In this document: in pieces, positions 33,813 to 43,388 of the stretch
Layout: every line of letters begins with the position of its first letter
How positions within the stretch are numbered: position 1 is the stretch's first letter
From: Plectosphaerella cucumerina
Lineage: Eukaryota; Ascomycota; Sordariomycetes; Glomerellales; Plectosphaerellaceae
DNA length: 64,000 bases
Direction: 5' to 3'
NCBI GenBank assembly: GCA_020746995.1
Contig: JAGPXD010000002.1
Coordinates: 6,696,001 to 6,760,000, forward strand
Translations under genes and position numbers: made by a program
The notes under the pieces: generated by a model
The model's database searches: none
What the model was told of the DNA's origin: nothing
Seen by the model: the letters and a program-made list of their open reading frames with translations, nothing else

Positions 33813-34385
33813 ATGTGAGCATCTCACCAGGCCAGCCACGTTCACCTATTGACCATGACACAGGACTGTCTTCTCGCTCATCATCATCAACAAGGCCGGC
33901 GGCCTCATCTTCCACAGAACATTCAACGAGGCTGGCCTGAACCAGCTGAGCACGAATGACTACCTTGTCCTCGCCGGCACTTTCCACGGGTCAGCCCTCC
34001 CCACGTCCCCCTTTTCTTCTCACCATGCTCATACGTCGCCAGTGTCCACGCCATTACCGCCCGTCTCGATCCCTTGAAGCATGTGCAGTCCAGCGTACCG
34101 CCAAGTCAAGGCGGGATCCAGAATCGGCCCGACCCGCCGTCCGGTCTCGAGGTTCTAGAGACGGAGAACTTCAGGATGCAGTGCTTCAACACCCTCACCG
34201 GCACAAAGTTCCTCATCTTCACAGACACCACACAAGTCAACGTGGACGTCACCCTCCGGCGCATTTACGAGCTGTACGGCGACTATGTCATGAAGAACCC
34301 GTTTTATCAATTGGAGATGCCCGTCCGCTGCGAGATATTCGATCGGAAGTTGTCTTCGTACATCAGGGAGATCAACAACAGATGA
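33813..34385 (+). CDS. TRS23: TRAPP complex subunit Trs23 (TRAPPC4), start codon split by an intron
   Basis: Proposed exons 33813-33814, 33864-33989 and 34043-34385 give 156 residues. The protein is a longin-like sybindin subunit of the TRAPP vesicle-tethering complex (ER-Golgi, Ypt1 exchange). TVFSLIIINKAGGLIFHRTF forms the first strands. LVLAGTFHGVHAITARL and GLEVLETENFRMQCFNTLTG follow, and the C-terminal part ends FDRKLSSYI. Just before TVFSL the genomic frame has a TGA and no ATG. An AT at 33813 followed by GTGAGC, and a CACAG acceptor at 33863, would join to ATG ACT GTC, exactly the start expected for the family. Intron 1 is 49 bp and intron 2 is 53 bp. The last two exons are solid. The split start is inferred but is the only in-frame solution nearby. 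Confidence 0.85.
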
Positions 34386-34650
34386 TATGGCCGACGGGGG
34401 GATCTGGCCTTCTGCGGCATTATAGATGAGATGGTGCTCTAGGGCGTAGGCGGCATTCATCATCATCGGGCGTTCGGGAGCATTGGCACTGGAGATCATC
34501 ACCGTGATAGCGAGCACGCCGATGACAAGGTCGTCGTTCGGCATGGCGAGATGAAGATTACACTCCGTGCTTGTCTGGGTTTCAGGTTTCGTCTATTGTT
34601 ACACGCCATCTTAAGAATACCAAGATACTCGCGCCAGGTCGACAGCGCAC

Positions 34651-35596
34651 CTAAGACGTGTCCATCTTGTCATCATCCTTCTTGTTCTTGCTGCCGCTTC
34701 CGCTGGCCTCGCCGTCCTTGTTCAGGAGCGGGGCAGACTCGCCGTCCTCCTTGATATCCTCGAGAGAGGCCTTCTGCGCGGCCTCGGCCTCCTCGCGCGC
34801 AATCTTCTCCTGGCGCGCCTTCTCCTCCTCCATACTCATGCGCAGCGCCAGCGCCAGCTCCGGATCCAGGGACGGGTCGAAGTCGAGGCCGCCAAAGTCG
34901 CCACCCTCACCGCCTTCTGCGCCGCCGCCGGATGCGCTGCCGGCGCCCTCGCCCAGCAGTATCGGAGAAGAGATGACCTGGTCGCTGAGGAGCTTGCCGC
35001 TCGGGGGGATGACGACGAGATGTGAGCCCTCGCCGCCCTTGACATTGTCGTTGAAGGCCTGGAGCTTCTTCTGAGTCTCGTCGTCGTCCAGGTCGCCAAA
35101 GAGGACAAAGTCAACCGAAACGTTGCCCTTCTTCATCTTCTTGGCCAGCTGGACCAGCTTCTTCTCTTCCTCCTCGACTGGGGAGCAGACAAAAACGATT
35201 ATCCTCTGCCTCTGGGACTTGTTCTGGCGGTGCTTGAGAGCGAGCTGCAGGAGAAAACGGAGTCAGTCCTAGCCCGGCCAGCCCTCTCACGGATGCTTGA
35301 CTTACTCCGGCAACCTGGATGCCAGTCGCGAGATGCGAGGTTCCCAAGATCTTGTTCTTCGTCCGGTGCAGACCCTCGAGAATCTTGCCTTGTTCTGTCG
35401 TGAGGGTGACCAGGACCTCTGGGCCCTTGCCGCCCATGCTCATCAGGCCGACGGAGGACTCGGGGTTGCTGTTGGTGATGGTCTGGAAGATGATGTTGGC
35501 AGCATCAGCCTGCGCATCGAATCTTGTGGGCTGGTAGTCTCCGTTGCGGCTGCTCTCGCTGTTGTCCACAACGACCATGACCGCTTCGAGAACCAT
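34651..35596 (-). CDS. RPN10: 26S proteasome regulatory subunit Rpn10
   Basis: Exons 35596-35306 and 35244-34651 give 294 residues. The 61-bp intron has GTAAGT, GACTGAC and CTGCAG. The N-terminal von Willebrand A domain (1-190) begins MVLEAVMVVVDNSESSRNGD, whose DNSES carries the MIDAS-like site. GTSHLATGIQVAG precedes the intron, and IIVFVCSPVEEEEKKLVQLAKK follows it. A ubiquitin-interacting motif lies at about 222-240 (DPELALALRMSMEEEKARQ), with the conserved Ala-x-x-x-Ser. A short acidic, Ser/Lys-rich tail ends the protein. Rpn10 binds polyubiquitin on the 19S lid-base junction. There is one UIM, as in yeast, not two as in animals. TRS23 converges from the left, 265 bp away. Confidence 0.96.
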
Positions 35597-36096
35597 CTTG
35601 GGCGTTTGTTGCCGCGTCCGTCCGGGATCGGTTTGTGTATCGGTTGGGCGTGTTGAAAGACGAGGGGAAGTGGCGCGGTGTGTCCCGTTACTGGCAGAAG
35701 GCCTGGGGAGAAATTGGATGGTTCGTGCTGATTTGTGTCGTAGAAATGGGAGCTTCGCAAGGGGCAGGTGGTTGATGGACTTGACAGTGTAGACGAGCTC
35801 AGGGTGGGAGCTCCTGCGTAAGGCAGTTCAGCCTAGCGGGCAGTTCAGTGTTCCAGCGTCATGGTTGGACGCAGATTGCCCCACCACAAGAGCTCCACCA
35901 TGCTGTTATGTAAGCTCCTCGGTTTGTTTACCTGCCACCATCCCACCCAATCAGACGCATGCATAGCAATCCCAGCTTCAACACCACCATCGCGGTCTCG
36001 CTGCTTCGAGCCAGAATCTAACAGTATCATCACCAACACCTTGCGCGCCGACGCCTCCCAAACCTCAAGAACATCGCCCGTGCTGCAACATACAAC
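35597..36096. promoter_or_regulatory. Shared upstream region of RPN10 and NBL1
   Basis: Exactly 500 bp between divergent starts. I searched by eye for the Rpn4-type PACE box (GGTGGCAAA) and found no exact copy. No other operator was recognised. Confidence 0.5.
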
Positions 36097-37274
36097 ATGG
36101 CACCTACACGCACGAAAAAGAGAACGTCAAACGCATCGCCGGCGCCCGAATCGCCTCTTGCAAAGCCCGCCGCGCAGCTGGTACCAACCAAATCGAGCGC
36201 CACACCAACGCGGAGCCCGATCAAGAAGAGAAGAGGCATCACAATAGAGCAGAAGAAGGCTATCATTGAGAACCTACAGCTTGAGGGTATGTCTACAACA
36301 CTCGTCGGTTGAATCGCGTTCCCCTACTGACACACTGATACAGTTACGGACCGAGCGCGTAGATTGAGAGCCCAGTATCATGCCCGAGCCCAGAGCCTCC
36401 GATCGCGCGTCGAGATGCGCGTCGCCCGAATCCCGAGAGCCCTGCTGAAACTCACAATGGAGGAGCTGCTTGCCAAATCTACCGATCAACAAAAGCGGCT
36501 TGCGGCAGCAGCTCGCCCGCCCCCTGTTCCCGCCAAGGACTATCCTCCACGACACAGCCCGGTCAAGGCAGCTGCCCACGCGTCGCGTGCATCGCCGAGG
36601 CCCCGTAAGCGCAACAGGTATGCCGACCTCTCCAAATATGCTAAAGTGCAATACTGATATCTGTCAGCGATGAGATTGGGGGTGTTGACAAGGAGAACCA
36701 AGTCGGAGACATTGACAACCCGAAGAAGAAGCATCGCGGCCACGGACCTGCGTCAATCGTCCCAGACACGGCCCAAATTCTGTCGCCAACTTCGACGAAC
36801 GCGAGATATGTGCCCCGTGACAGGGCGCCGCATTCACCCGCCAAATCCAGCATTGCTCGGCCAGCGTCGCCTATGAAGGCTCCTCCCAGCGCCGTCCGGG
36901 TCGGCATGTCCGGTTCGACTCGGCCAGCTCCCACGAGAAAGACGACAACGTCCTCTACTGCCTCCAGCGCTGTTGGCACCACGGCGAACATCCGTACCCG
37001 GAGGGCGGCTGCGCCATCCAAGCCCCCGGTTCCACGCCCCGCCACGCGCACCGCCCGCAGAATTAGCGACTCGAGCGACGGCAGCACCTCGACGGTCGTG
37101 AAGAAGACTGTCACGAAGGACACCTCGGCTCCGGCCGCGAAGAGGACCGTCATGGGTACCATCAGAAAAGGTGTTACGGGCGGAACGACGAGGAAGGCCG
37201 CGGCGGCGCCAAAGCCGACGACGGCGACAGCCTCAACGGCGGGGTCCACGCGAGTTCTACGAAAGCGAGGCTAG
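36097..37274 (+). CDS. NBL1: Borealin / Nbl1, chromosomal passenger complex subunit
   Basis: Exons 36097-36286, 36344-36617 and 36668-37274 give 356 residues. The introns are 57 bp (GTATGT, TACTGAC, ACAG) and 50 bp (GTATGC, TACTGAT, GTCAG). Residues 46-110 match the Nbl1/Borealin N-terminal domain: GITIEQKKAIIENLQLEV, then RARRLRAQYHARAQSLRSRV, ending RIPRALLKLTMEELL. This helical segment joins the three-helix bundle with Survivin/Bir1 and INCENP/Sli15 that positions Aurora B at centromeres. The remaining 240 residues are basic, Pro/Ser/Thr-rich and disordered, with several SP and TP sites that a mitotic kinase could use. It is far longer than yeast Nbl1 (73 aa), as is usual in filamentous fungi. 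The 3' end converges on TMA22. Confidence 0.92.
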
Positions 37275-37457
37275 AAGGATCGGCGGCTTGAAGTGTGACA
37301 CGGGTGTTCATGTTGATCTATCATGACGGAAGGGGCGTCTCGGCGTTTGAAAGCGTGTTTTAAGGTTCACAAAGGGAAGACGGAGGGATATGAGGCTCCT
37401 GGGCATGCCTGGTGTATTTGAGCACAGTCCCCAGATGAAAATGCAACGGACATCTCC

Positions 37458-38274
37458 TCACGCGGCGCCTCCCGCCGCGGCTTGGGCGGCCTTCTTCTTG
37501 AGCTTCTTGTCGTCCACCAGCTCAATGTTATCCTCGGGTATCTCCTTGTACTTCTCCAGCAGGAACTCCTCAATCTCGTCGCTGACATCGCCCTGCACGA
37601 CAATCTCCTCGCCGCCGGCACCCGTCTTGGTGACGGAGGACCCGGTGGCGAACTTCTTGCCCAGCTCCTTGGCCACCTTTTTCAGCTCGAGGCCAAAGGT
37701 CTCGAGGCCGATGACGGCGGTGACGAACTTTTTCTTGTTCCGCTCGATGCGCTTGATGGTGACGACGCTCTTGGCGAGCTTGTCGGCCTGTTTCGCCTCG
37801 GCGGCCTCGGCCTTTGCGGCCTTCTTCTGCGCGTCCTTCGCGGCGCGCTTCTGGGCGTCGATGGATAGGGAGGCGGTGGCGGCTTCCAGAGCCTCTGTGT
37901 CGGCACGTCAGTAGTTGTCCGAGAGGAGGAGGTGCAATGGCACTCGTGGGTTCGTACCTTCTGACCAGATGGCCTGGTAGAGTGACGGCTCATTCTTCTG
38001 TAGCCAGTCCTGGCACTTCTTCACGGTGCCTCCGTACTCGCAGTACTATGCGAAGGATCGGTCAGACGGGGGGCGGATTCAGGGGCTGGTAGTTCTCGGG
38101 ATATTCCAGCATACCTCCGGAGGCAGGGTGCACACTAAAATCAGGCAGATATTGTCAGCACGTGGTTGTGACGAGAGTTATGCCTCCAAGACGTCTGGAC
38201 TGGTACTTACCCCCGCAATACTTGACATGCCTGCTCTGAGGCTCGTAGCCCTCGGGGTGTTCGGTGTCTGCCAT
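37458..38274 (-). CDS. TMA22: Translation machinery-associated protein 22 (DENR/Tma22)
   Basis: Four exons, 38274-38211, 38134-38115, 38045-37958 and 37894-37458, give 202 residues. One exon is only 20 bp. Introns are 76, 69 and 63 bp with GTAAGT, GTATGC and GTACGA donors. The N-terminus holds a zinc-binding-like set Cys20, Cys23, Cys30 and Cys39 in YCGVCTLPPEYCEYGG and KKCQDWL. The C-terminal SUI1/eIF1-like domain (about 108-190) includes VVTIKRIERNKKKFVTAVIG and FGLELKKVAKELGKKFATG. DENR with MCT-1/Tma20 recycles 40S subunits and supports re-initiation. All four exons rejoin to a continuous family match, so the micro-exon is credible. Confidence 0.95.
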
Positions 38275-39757
38275 GGGGCCGTGAGAGCTGATGCCAACAC
38301 GGTGTGCAGATGTTGAGGTGTGGTAGTGAAAGTTGAGTGATGTATGCTCTCCGGATGTTTGGACAAGTACTACTTCTAGACTTGAGGAAGCTGAAGCTGG
38401 TCACGCACTGGAAGGCTTCGTCGCATTGCGGGGTTGCTTTGCCTTGCTGCGTCTCCCAGCAATCGATGGAGGGGTCGAGCCGGCCTGATAAGGGATTATG
38501 TCAGCAGAGCTCTTATCGGTGGATCTGGTCTTGGGCGGGATGGGGGGCGAAGCATCACGGAACACCAGACAACGTCAACTCAACCCGTCGAAGTCGGGTG
38601 ATATCGTCGCACAGCGACCACGGTTTCCCAATGGCACGCACAAGTTGAACTCATTCTTTCTTTATGGGTCTCCGAATTTACTCTTGTGATTCTATGAATA
38701 TTGACAATAGCCAGTGTATATGCCACGGTCTCCGGAGGCCGTCGAACGACACGCTGTGCCTGCCTCGACATTTCGAGCTTCTTCCACAAGCACAGTTGAA
38801 GCATCAAAGTGATCTTTCTCTCAGAGACGGACCAAGAAATGGATCGATGCGACAGGATCGGCCCGCAGACGAAGTCAACGCGGCCGACACGCGCATCTGC
38901 ATCGGCCGCCTGCTCCTAAGCGCCGGATGTCTGTGCGACGCTGCCATTGGTGGTTGGCGCTGCGGGCGGCAGGCCCCCGATCTGGTTTCCCACCCACCAC
39001 CACTCAGGCTTCGCGCGCGCCAGCCAGTCGTCGGCTCACCTACCGCCCCCCCCTCGACATGTTCCCAAAATTAGACACGCCTCGAGCTACGGTGATTGGG
39101 CTCGGCCGGCATCGACATACTCTCGGCAGGTTGACCACACTCACCCGAAAGGGAAGGGAACCCACCCGGCCACCTGCTGTAGCCGCTGCATTCGTCGGGC
39201 CTCGATGCGCCTTTCAATATTGAAGCCCTTCGCAGCCACTCAGCAGCTGCATCCACGGCGCTGCAGACTCTTTCCGTCTTGGATGCTGCCACTCCGTTCT
39301 GGTCTCACTCGATCATGGCCCCGGGCCGCTAGTTCGCATGAGGCCACACATATGCCGCCTCCTTGATCATGTCACTCATCCTAGCCGCTCGCATCTTGGA
39401 CTCGGGGACGAGGGGCCGACGTCCACCACTCCTCTTAAGACTGCTTCATCGCCTCTGGCCACTCAGCTGGCCCCCTGTCTCCATTCCCTTCTGCCCCTTC
39501 ACCTTTCGCCACCTTTCGCCTTCGTGCCGGTGCTTGTCTATTGCTTTAGACGCTTCGTTGACCGAAGCAGCCTGTCGTTTGACCATCTATTACTTCTTCG
39601 ATCCGCTCGACGCTGTGCGTCGTAGCCTTTACTTTAACAGCAGCATACAGCTCACGTATCAGCTTTACCGATACCGGACCACCGCTACACTTACTTCACT
39701 GCCCAGGAGGCGGGAACAACAGCCCGGTTGCATCCGAGTACTCTGCTCAACGTTTTC
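38275..39757. other. Intergenic region, promoters of TMA22 and the methyltransferase gene
   Basis: About 1.5 kb between divergent starts. The right half (39000-39757) is C/T-rich on the plus strand, as expected for the leader of the gene at 39758. No domain-bearing frame was found. Confidence 0.5.
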
Positions 39758-42700
39758 ATGATGGCGGATCTGGTTATCCTGCCGACCACGACCTATCAGA
39801 CCCCCTCTCCACCGCAGGTTCGGCGGACGGGGCGGTTGCTTAATACGATAATAGAAGAGGAGGAGCACGACGATGGAAGTAGGTTTTCGAGGGAACGCAG
39901 GGGACAGTGGCAGAAGCAGATGCAGAGGCCCCTGCAGCTGGCGCGCAACGACGACTATGGCCGACCATCGGCCCAGGTTCAGGTCGACGCCTGGCTGTCG
40001 CCCATGAGCGACCACTTCCCCACGCCCAGGGGCTTCCACTTTCTCTCTGCGCCCATCCTGCCCTCCTCGCCATCGGCCGATTCTACCGAGGAGTCTACGT
40101 CGCCGACCAACAGCTCGACTCGCTGGAACCGCGCCAGTGTCATGACCGACGTGACCGAGTTCGACGACATCTACGATGTTAGCGACAACGACGAGCCCCT
40201 GAACCGGGTACCTTCAAGGAAGCTGTCGGGAAGCAGGAAGAGCAGGTCCGATTCCGTCACCACCTTGGCCTCTAAAAAGGCCTTGACCCTTGTCATCCCT
40301 CCGTCTCGCAACATCTCGACGGAAGACTGGTCCGCGGCTTCCATCAAGAACAAGCTGCTCTCTCCCGTCCCGCCCACGCCTCCAACGAGGGTAGACATGT
40401 CCCCGGAGGTCTTCTCCTTCATGCAGGCGAGGCAGCGTCAGGAGATTCCCACAATTTCAGCCCCTCCGTCGCTGGACGGCAGTATGGACGGCAGCTTGAC
40501 ATCAGAGCAGCTGGCTCAGATGTCCGCGCCACCCACCCCGGTCATCGGCAACGACGAGGATGAGAAGACGGACGACTGGTCGGGCGTTCAGCTTCAGCCC
40601 GGTGCTTTGGAGACCCTTCAGGCCCTTTCGGGAGACGGGAACCTCTTCAGCGAACAGCATGAGCAGCCGGAGCAGGTCATGGAGATCCCTTCCGAGCAGC
40701 CCATGCCAGAGATGCGCCAGTCAGGTCTGCGCATCTTCACCCAGCACCACCTTCGCCCTGCGCCTGCGGCCACCATGTCACCAACCACCCAGGCCCACCG
40801 CCGCTCCTTGGCAGATCTGACGAGACTGGACATACCTTCTCCGGGTGGCTTCTTCTCAGGACTGTCGCCCAGGACGCGCTCGACATGGCACCTCCCCAGC
40901 AGAACTCCCGATGACATGGTTCCACCCACCTCGACGATAGCCGAGCAGTTTTATCGCTGCCCATGGAACACCGACGGCTCTGCTTCCCCCGTCCCCCCGG
41001 TACCTTCCGTTCCGGCTGTACTTCCCGTCCCGCGCATCGATACCGCCAAGGCCCAGGCCCTTGTCGCTGAGAACTTCTACCGCACTTCCACGGCATCTTG
41101 CTCTGAACCCATTGAGCAGGTCATTGAGGTCAAGGTCGAGGAGGATGACGAGGATGATATGCCAACCGCCCGGCCGGTCGTGGCGGCACCCCTTTCCCCG
41201 ACCCCTATCGCGCCGGTTGAGCCCACTTCCCCCAATGTCCAGGACAGCCAAGAGGCAGCCACGGAGATCGTCGCCGTGTATGATCCCAAGTACGCCAAGA
41301 AGCAGCAGGAAGTCGCCCTTGCCAACCTCGATCGCACCGAGATGTGGTTGATGGCCCAGCGCATCTACCTCAAGCCCGTCGACAACAACGACGAACTCGA
41401 AAGCAATGCGACCAATCCCGCAGCCGCCATCATCAAGATGAAGGAGCCCGAGAAGTCAGAGACGCAGACCCCCAACAGGCCCTGGAGACCCTCTCCCAAG
41501 CTCAGAACAAGAAGACGGTCCGCTTCTCCATGGTCATGGCCGTGTCCAACATCCCCCGTTCTCTGCCCTCGAAGCTGCGCAAGCACGAGTCTGCCTATTA
41601 CCGCGCCTTCCAGGACTACTTTGTCCGAACCTGCCGCGTGGACGCCTTTGTCCACCGTCTCCCACGCTTCGAGGCCCTCCAGGCCCAGCGTGTCAGCCTC
41701 CGCCAGTACCACCGCAACCAGCTCCTTGGCAAGTACCAGCTCAGCGTTGTCCCTCAGTCGGCCAAGAAGCGCCTCAGCGCCAACGTCGCCCGGGGAGATG
41801 ATGTCGTCCTGGACGACCCGGAGAAGTTCAGGCGCGAGCAGGAGCACGAGGCCATGCGCCAGATGGGCATGGCCACATGGCACGTCGCCGCCGTCAAGAT
41901 GCTCAATGGTGGTCGCCTCATATCTGCCCCGGTCGCCAAGAGGCTCAACTGCATCACACGCATGTCCCCCGGCAAGGACGGTGTCGCCCGGGACCGCGCC
42001 CGCATCCTCGACCTCGGCGGCCAGGCCACCTGCGACTGGGCATGGCATTGCGCCCTGCAGTACCCCAACACCAAGATCTACACGGTCACCACAAAGGCCA
42101 TCCGCCAGCTGTCTAACTCGAACATCCGGGGCCCGCCCAACCATCGCCAGGTCGCCGTCGAGCGCTTGACGCGCCTTCCGTTCGAAGACAACCAGTTCGA
42201 CCTCGTCTCGGCACGCGAGCTGCACTCCATCCTCAAGTATGTCGGCGAGAACGGCGAGGACGAGTGGGAGAACTGTCTGCGCGAGTGTCTCCGCGTCCTC
42301 AAGCCCGGCGGCTACCTCGAGTTCTCCCTCCTCGACAGCGACATCATGAACGCCGGCCCCCTGGGCCTCGCCAAGAGCGTCGAGTTCGGCTTCGCCCTCA
42401 AGACGCTCGGCTACGACCCGAGCCCGACGAAGCTATGGCTCGGCCGCCTCGCGCGCGCCGGCTTCGACGACGTCCGCCGCGCCTGGGTGTGCCTGCCCAT
42501 GGGCGAGCGGCGCCAGCCCAACCACATCGGCGTGGCCCCCGGCGACCGCAAGCTGCTCCCGGCCCTCCCGGCGCTGCGGTCCGGCCCCAACGGCGAGGCA
42601 CCGAGGACCCTGACCATGGAGGCCATGGTTACGGGAAGCACCGACGGCGTCGCGAGCCTGACCGGTATCGTCGGCGGCTGGAGCTGGGAGCGCTGGCTCC

Positions 42701-42918
42701 TGCGCTGCGAGATGGAAAAGGTCGCCGGCGAGCTGAGGCTCGCTGACACCGTCACCGCTGGCACGGCCGTTGCTGAGGCCGGCAAGTGCCTTGAGGGCGT
42801 GGCGGCCATTGTGGAGGAGGGCCGCACGTGCGGCGCCGGCTGGAGGATGCTCAACGGCTACGCCAGGAAGCCTCTGCCGGGCACCGGGATGATTCCCGTC
42901 AAGGTGGCCATGAGATAG
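39758..42918 (+). CDS. Large methyltransferase-domain protein, frame broken once
   Basis: A disordered N-terminal half (MADLVILPTTTYQTPSPP start, Ser/Pro/Glu-rich to about 490) leads into YDPKYAKKQQEVALANLDRTE. The C-terminal half contains RSLPSKLRKHESAYYRAFQD, FVHRLPRFEALQAQRVSL, and a Rossmann methyltransferase core. That core has ILDLGGQATCDWAWHCA (SAM loop, near residue 749), then FDLVSARELHSILKY and LRVLKPGGYLEFSLLD. The two halves are in different frames. The frame from 39758 stays sensible to about 41468 and the frame ending at 42918 is sensible from about 41474. The join falls on a run of five Cs (41469-41473). One more C would give a continuous protein of 1053 residues. A 101-bp intron (41378-41478, GTCGAC donor) would also restore the frame, but lacks a branch site and removes plausible coding. 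Substrate unknown. ATGs at 39758 and 39761 are both possible. Confidence 0.8.
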
Positions 42919-43388
42919 GCCGCCTGCGTTTGGCTCCTGTTGTAATCGTGGAGTTTGGTTTCCTAGTCCACCCCCCCCTCGTTTATTTCCAACGTCCCAG
43001 AATACTGGCATGTTGTCAACTTCTTTCTTTTGTGATGGTGCTTAGCGGGCGACGGGTAGCAGAGATTCGAGTCTTGGCAAGGGGCTTACTTTGTATTAGG
43101 AGATAGCTGGAGGGTCATGTATGGAAATAGGGCACAGCCAAGGCGAGACCTACAGGAGGAAAGCGTATGTAGCTTACCCTGAGAATGGGGGCAAAATAGG
43201 TTGTCATGTTTTTACGCCTTTATGCTCCGAACCTCGAAGTGTAAGACCAAGCGTCTTGTGAAGTATGGTGTCATCAATGCAAACCGTTTGACGACAGAGT
43301 GATGTCGCCGTGCAATGCCACCTTCGAAATCCATAACGTCGTTAAATTGACATCTCTGAATCGAATATATACAACAAGAAGAATGGAC
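42919..43388. other. Convergent intergenic region
   Basis: These 470 bp separate the stop of the methyltransferase gene from the stop of the zinc-finger gene. The middle is somewhat AT-richer, as expected for polyadenylation regions. No gene seen. Confidence 0.6.

Noticed and set aside
35597..36096. Proteasome-associated PACE box upstream of RPN10
   Set aside because: Only loose resemblances were found (for example near 35930); no GGTGGCAAA copy is present.
41378..41478. 101-bp intron in the methyltransferase gene as explanation of the frame change
   Set aside because: It would restore frame, but the donor (GTCGAC) is poor, no branch site is visible, and it removes sequence that reads as plausible coding. 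A single missing C is simpler.
43020..43100. Possible tRNA (B-box-like GATTCGAGTC near 43067)
   Set aside because: The T-arm stem does not pair and no acceptor stem could be drawn.
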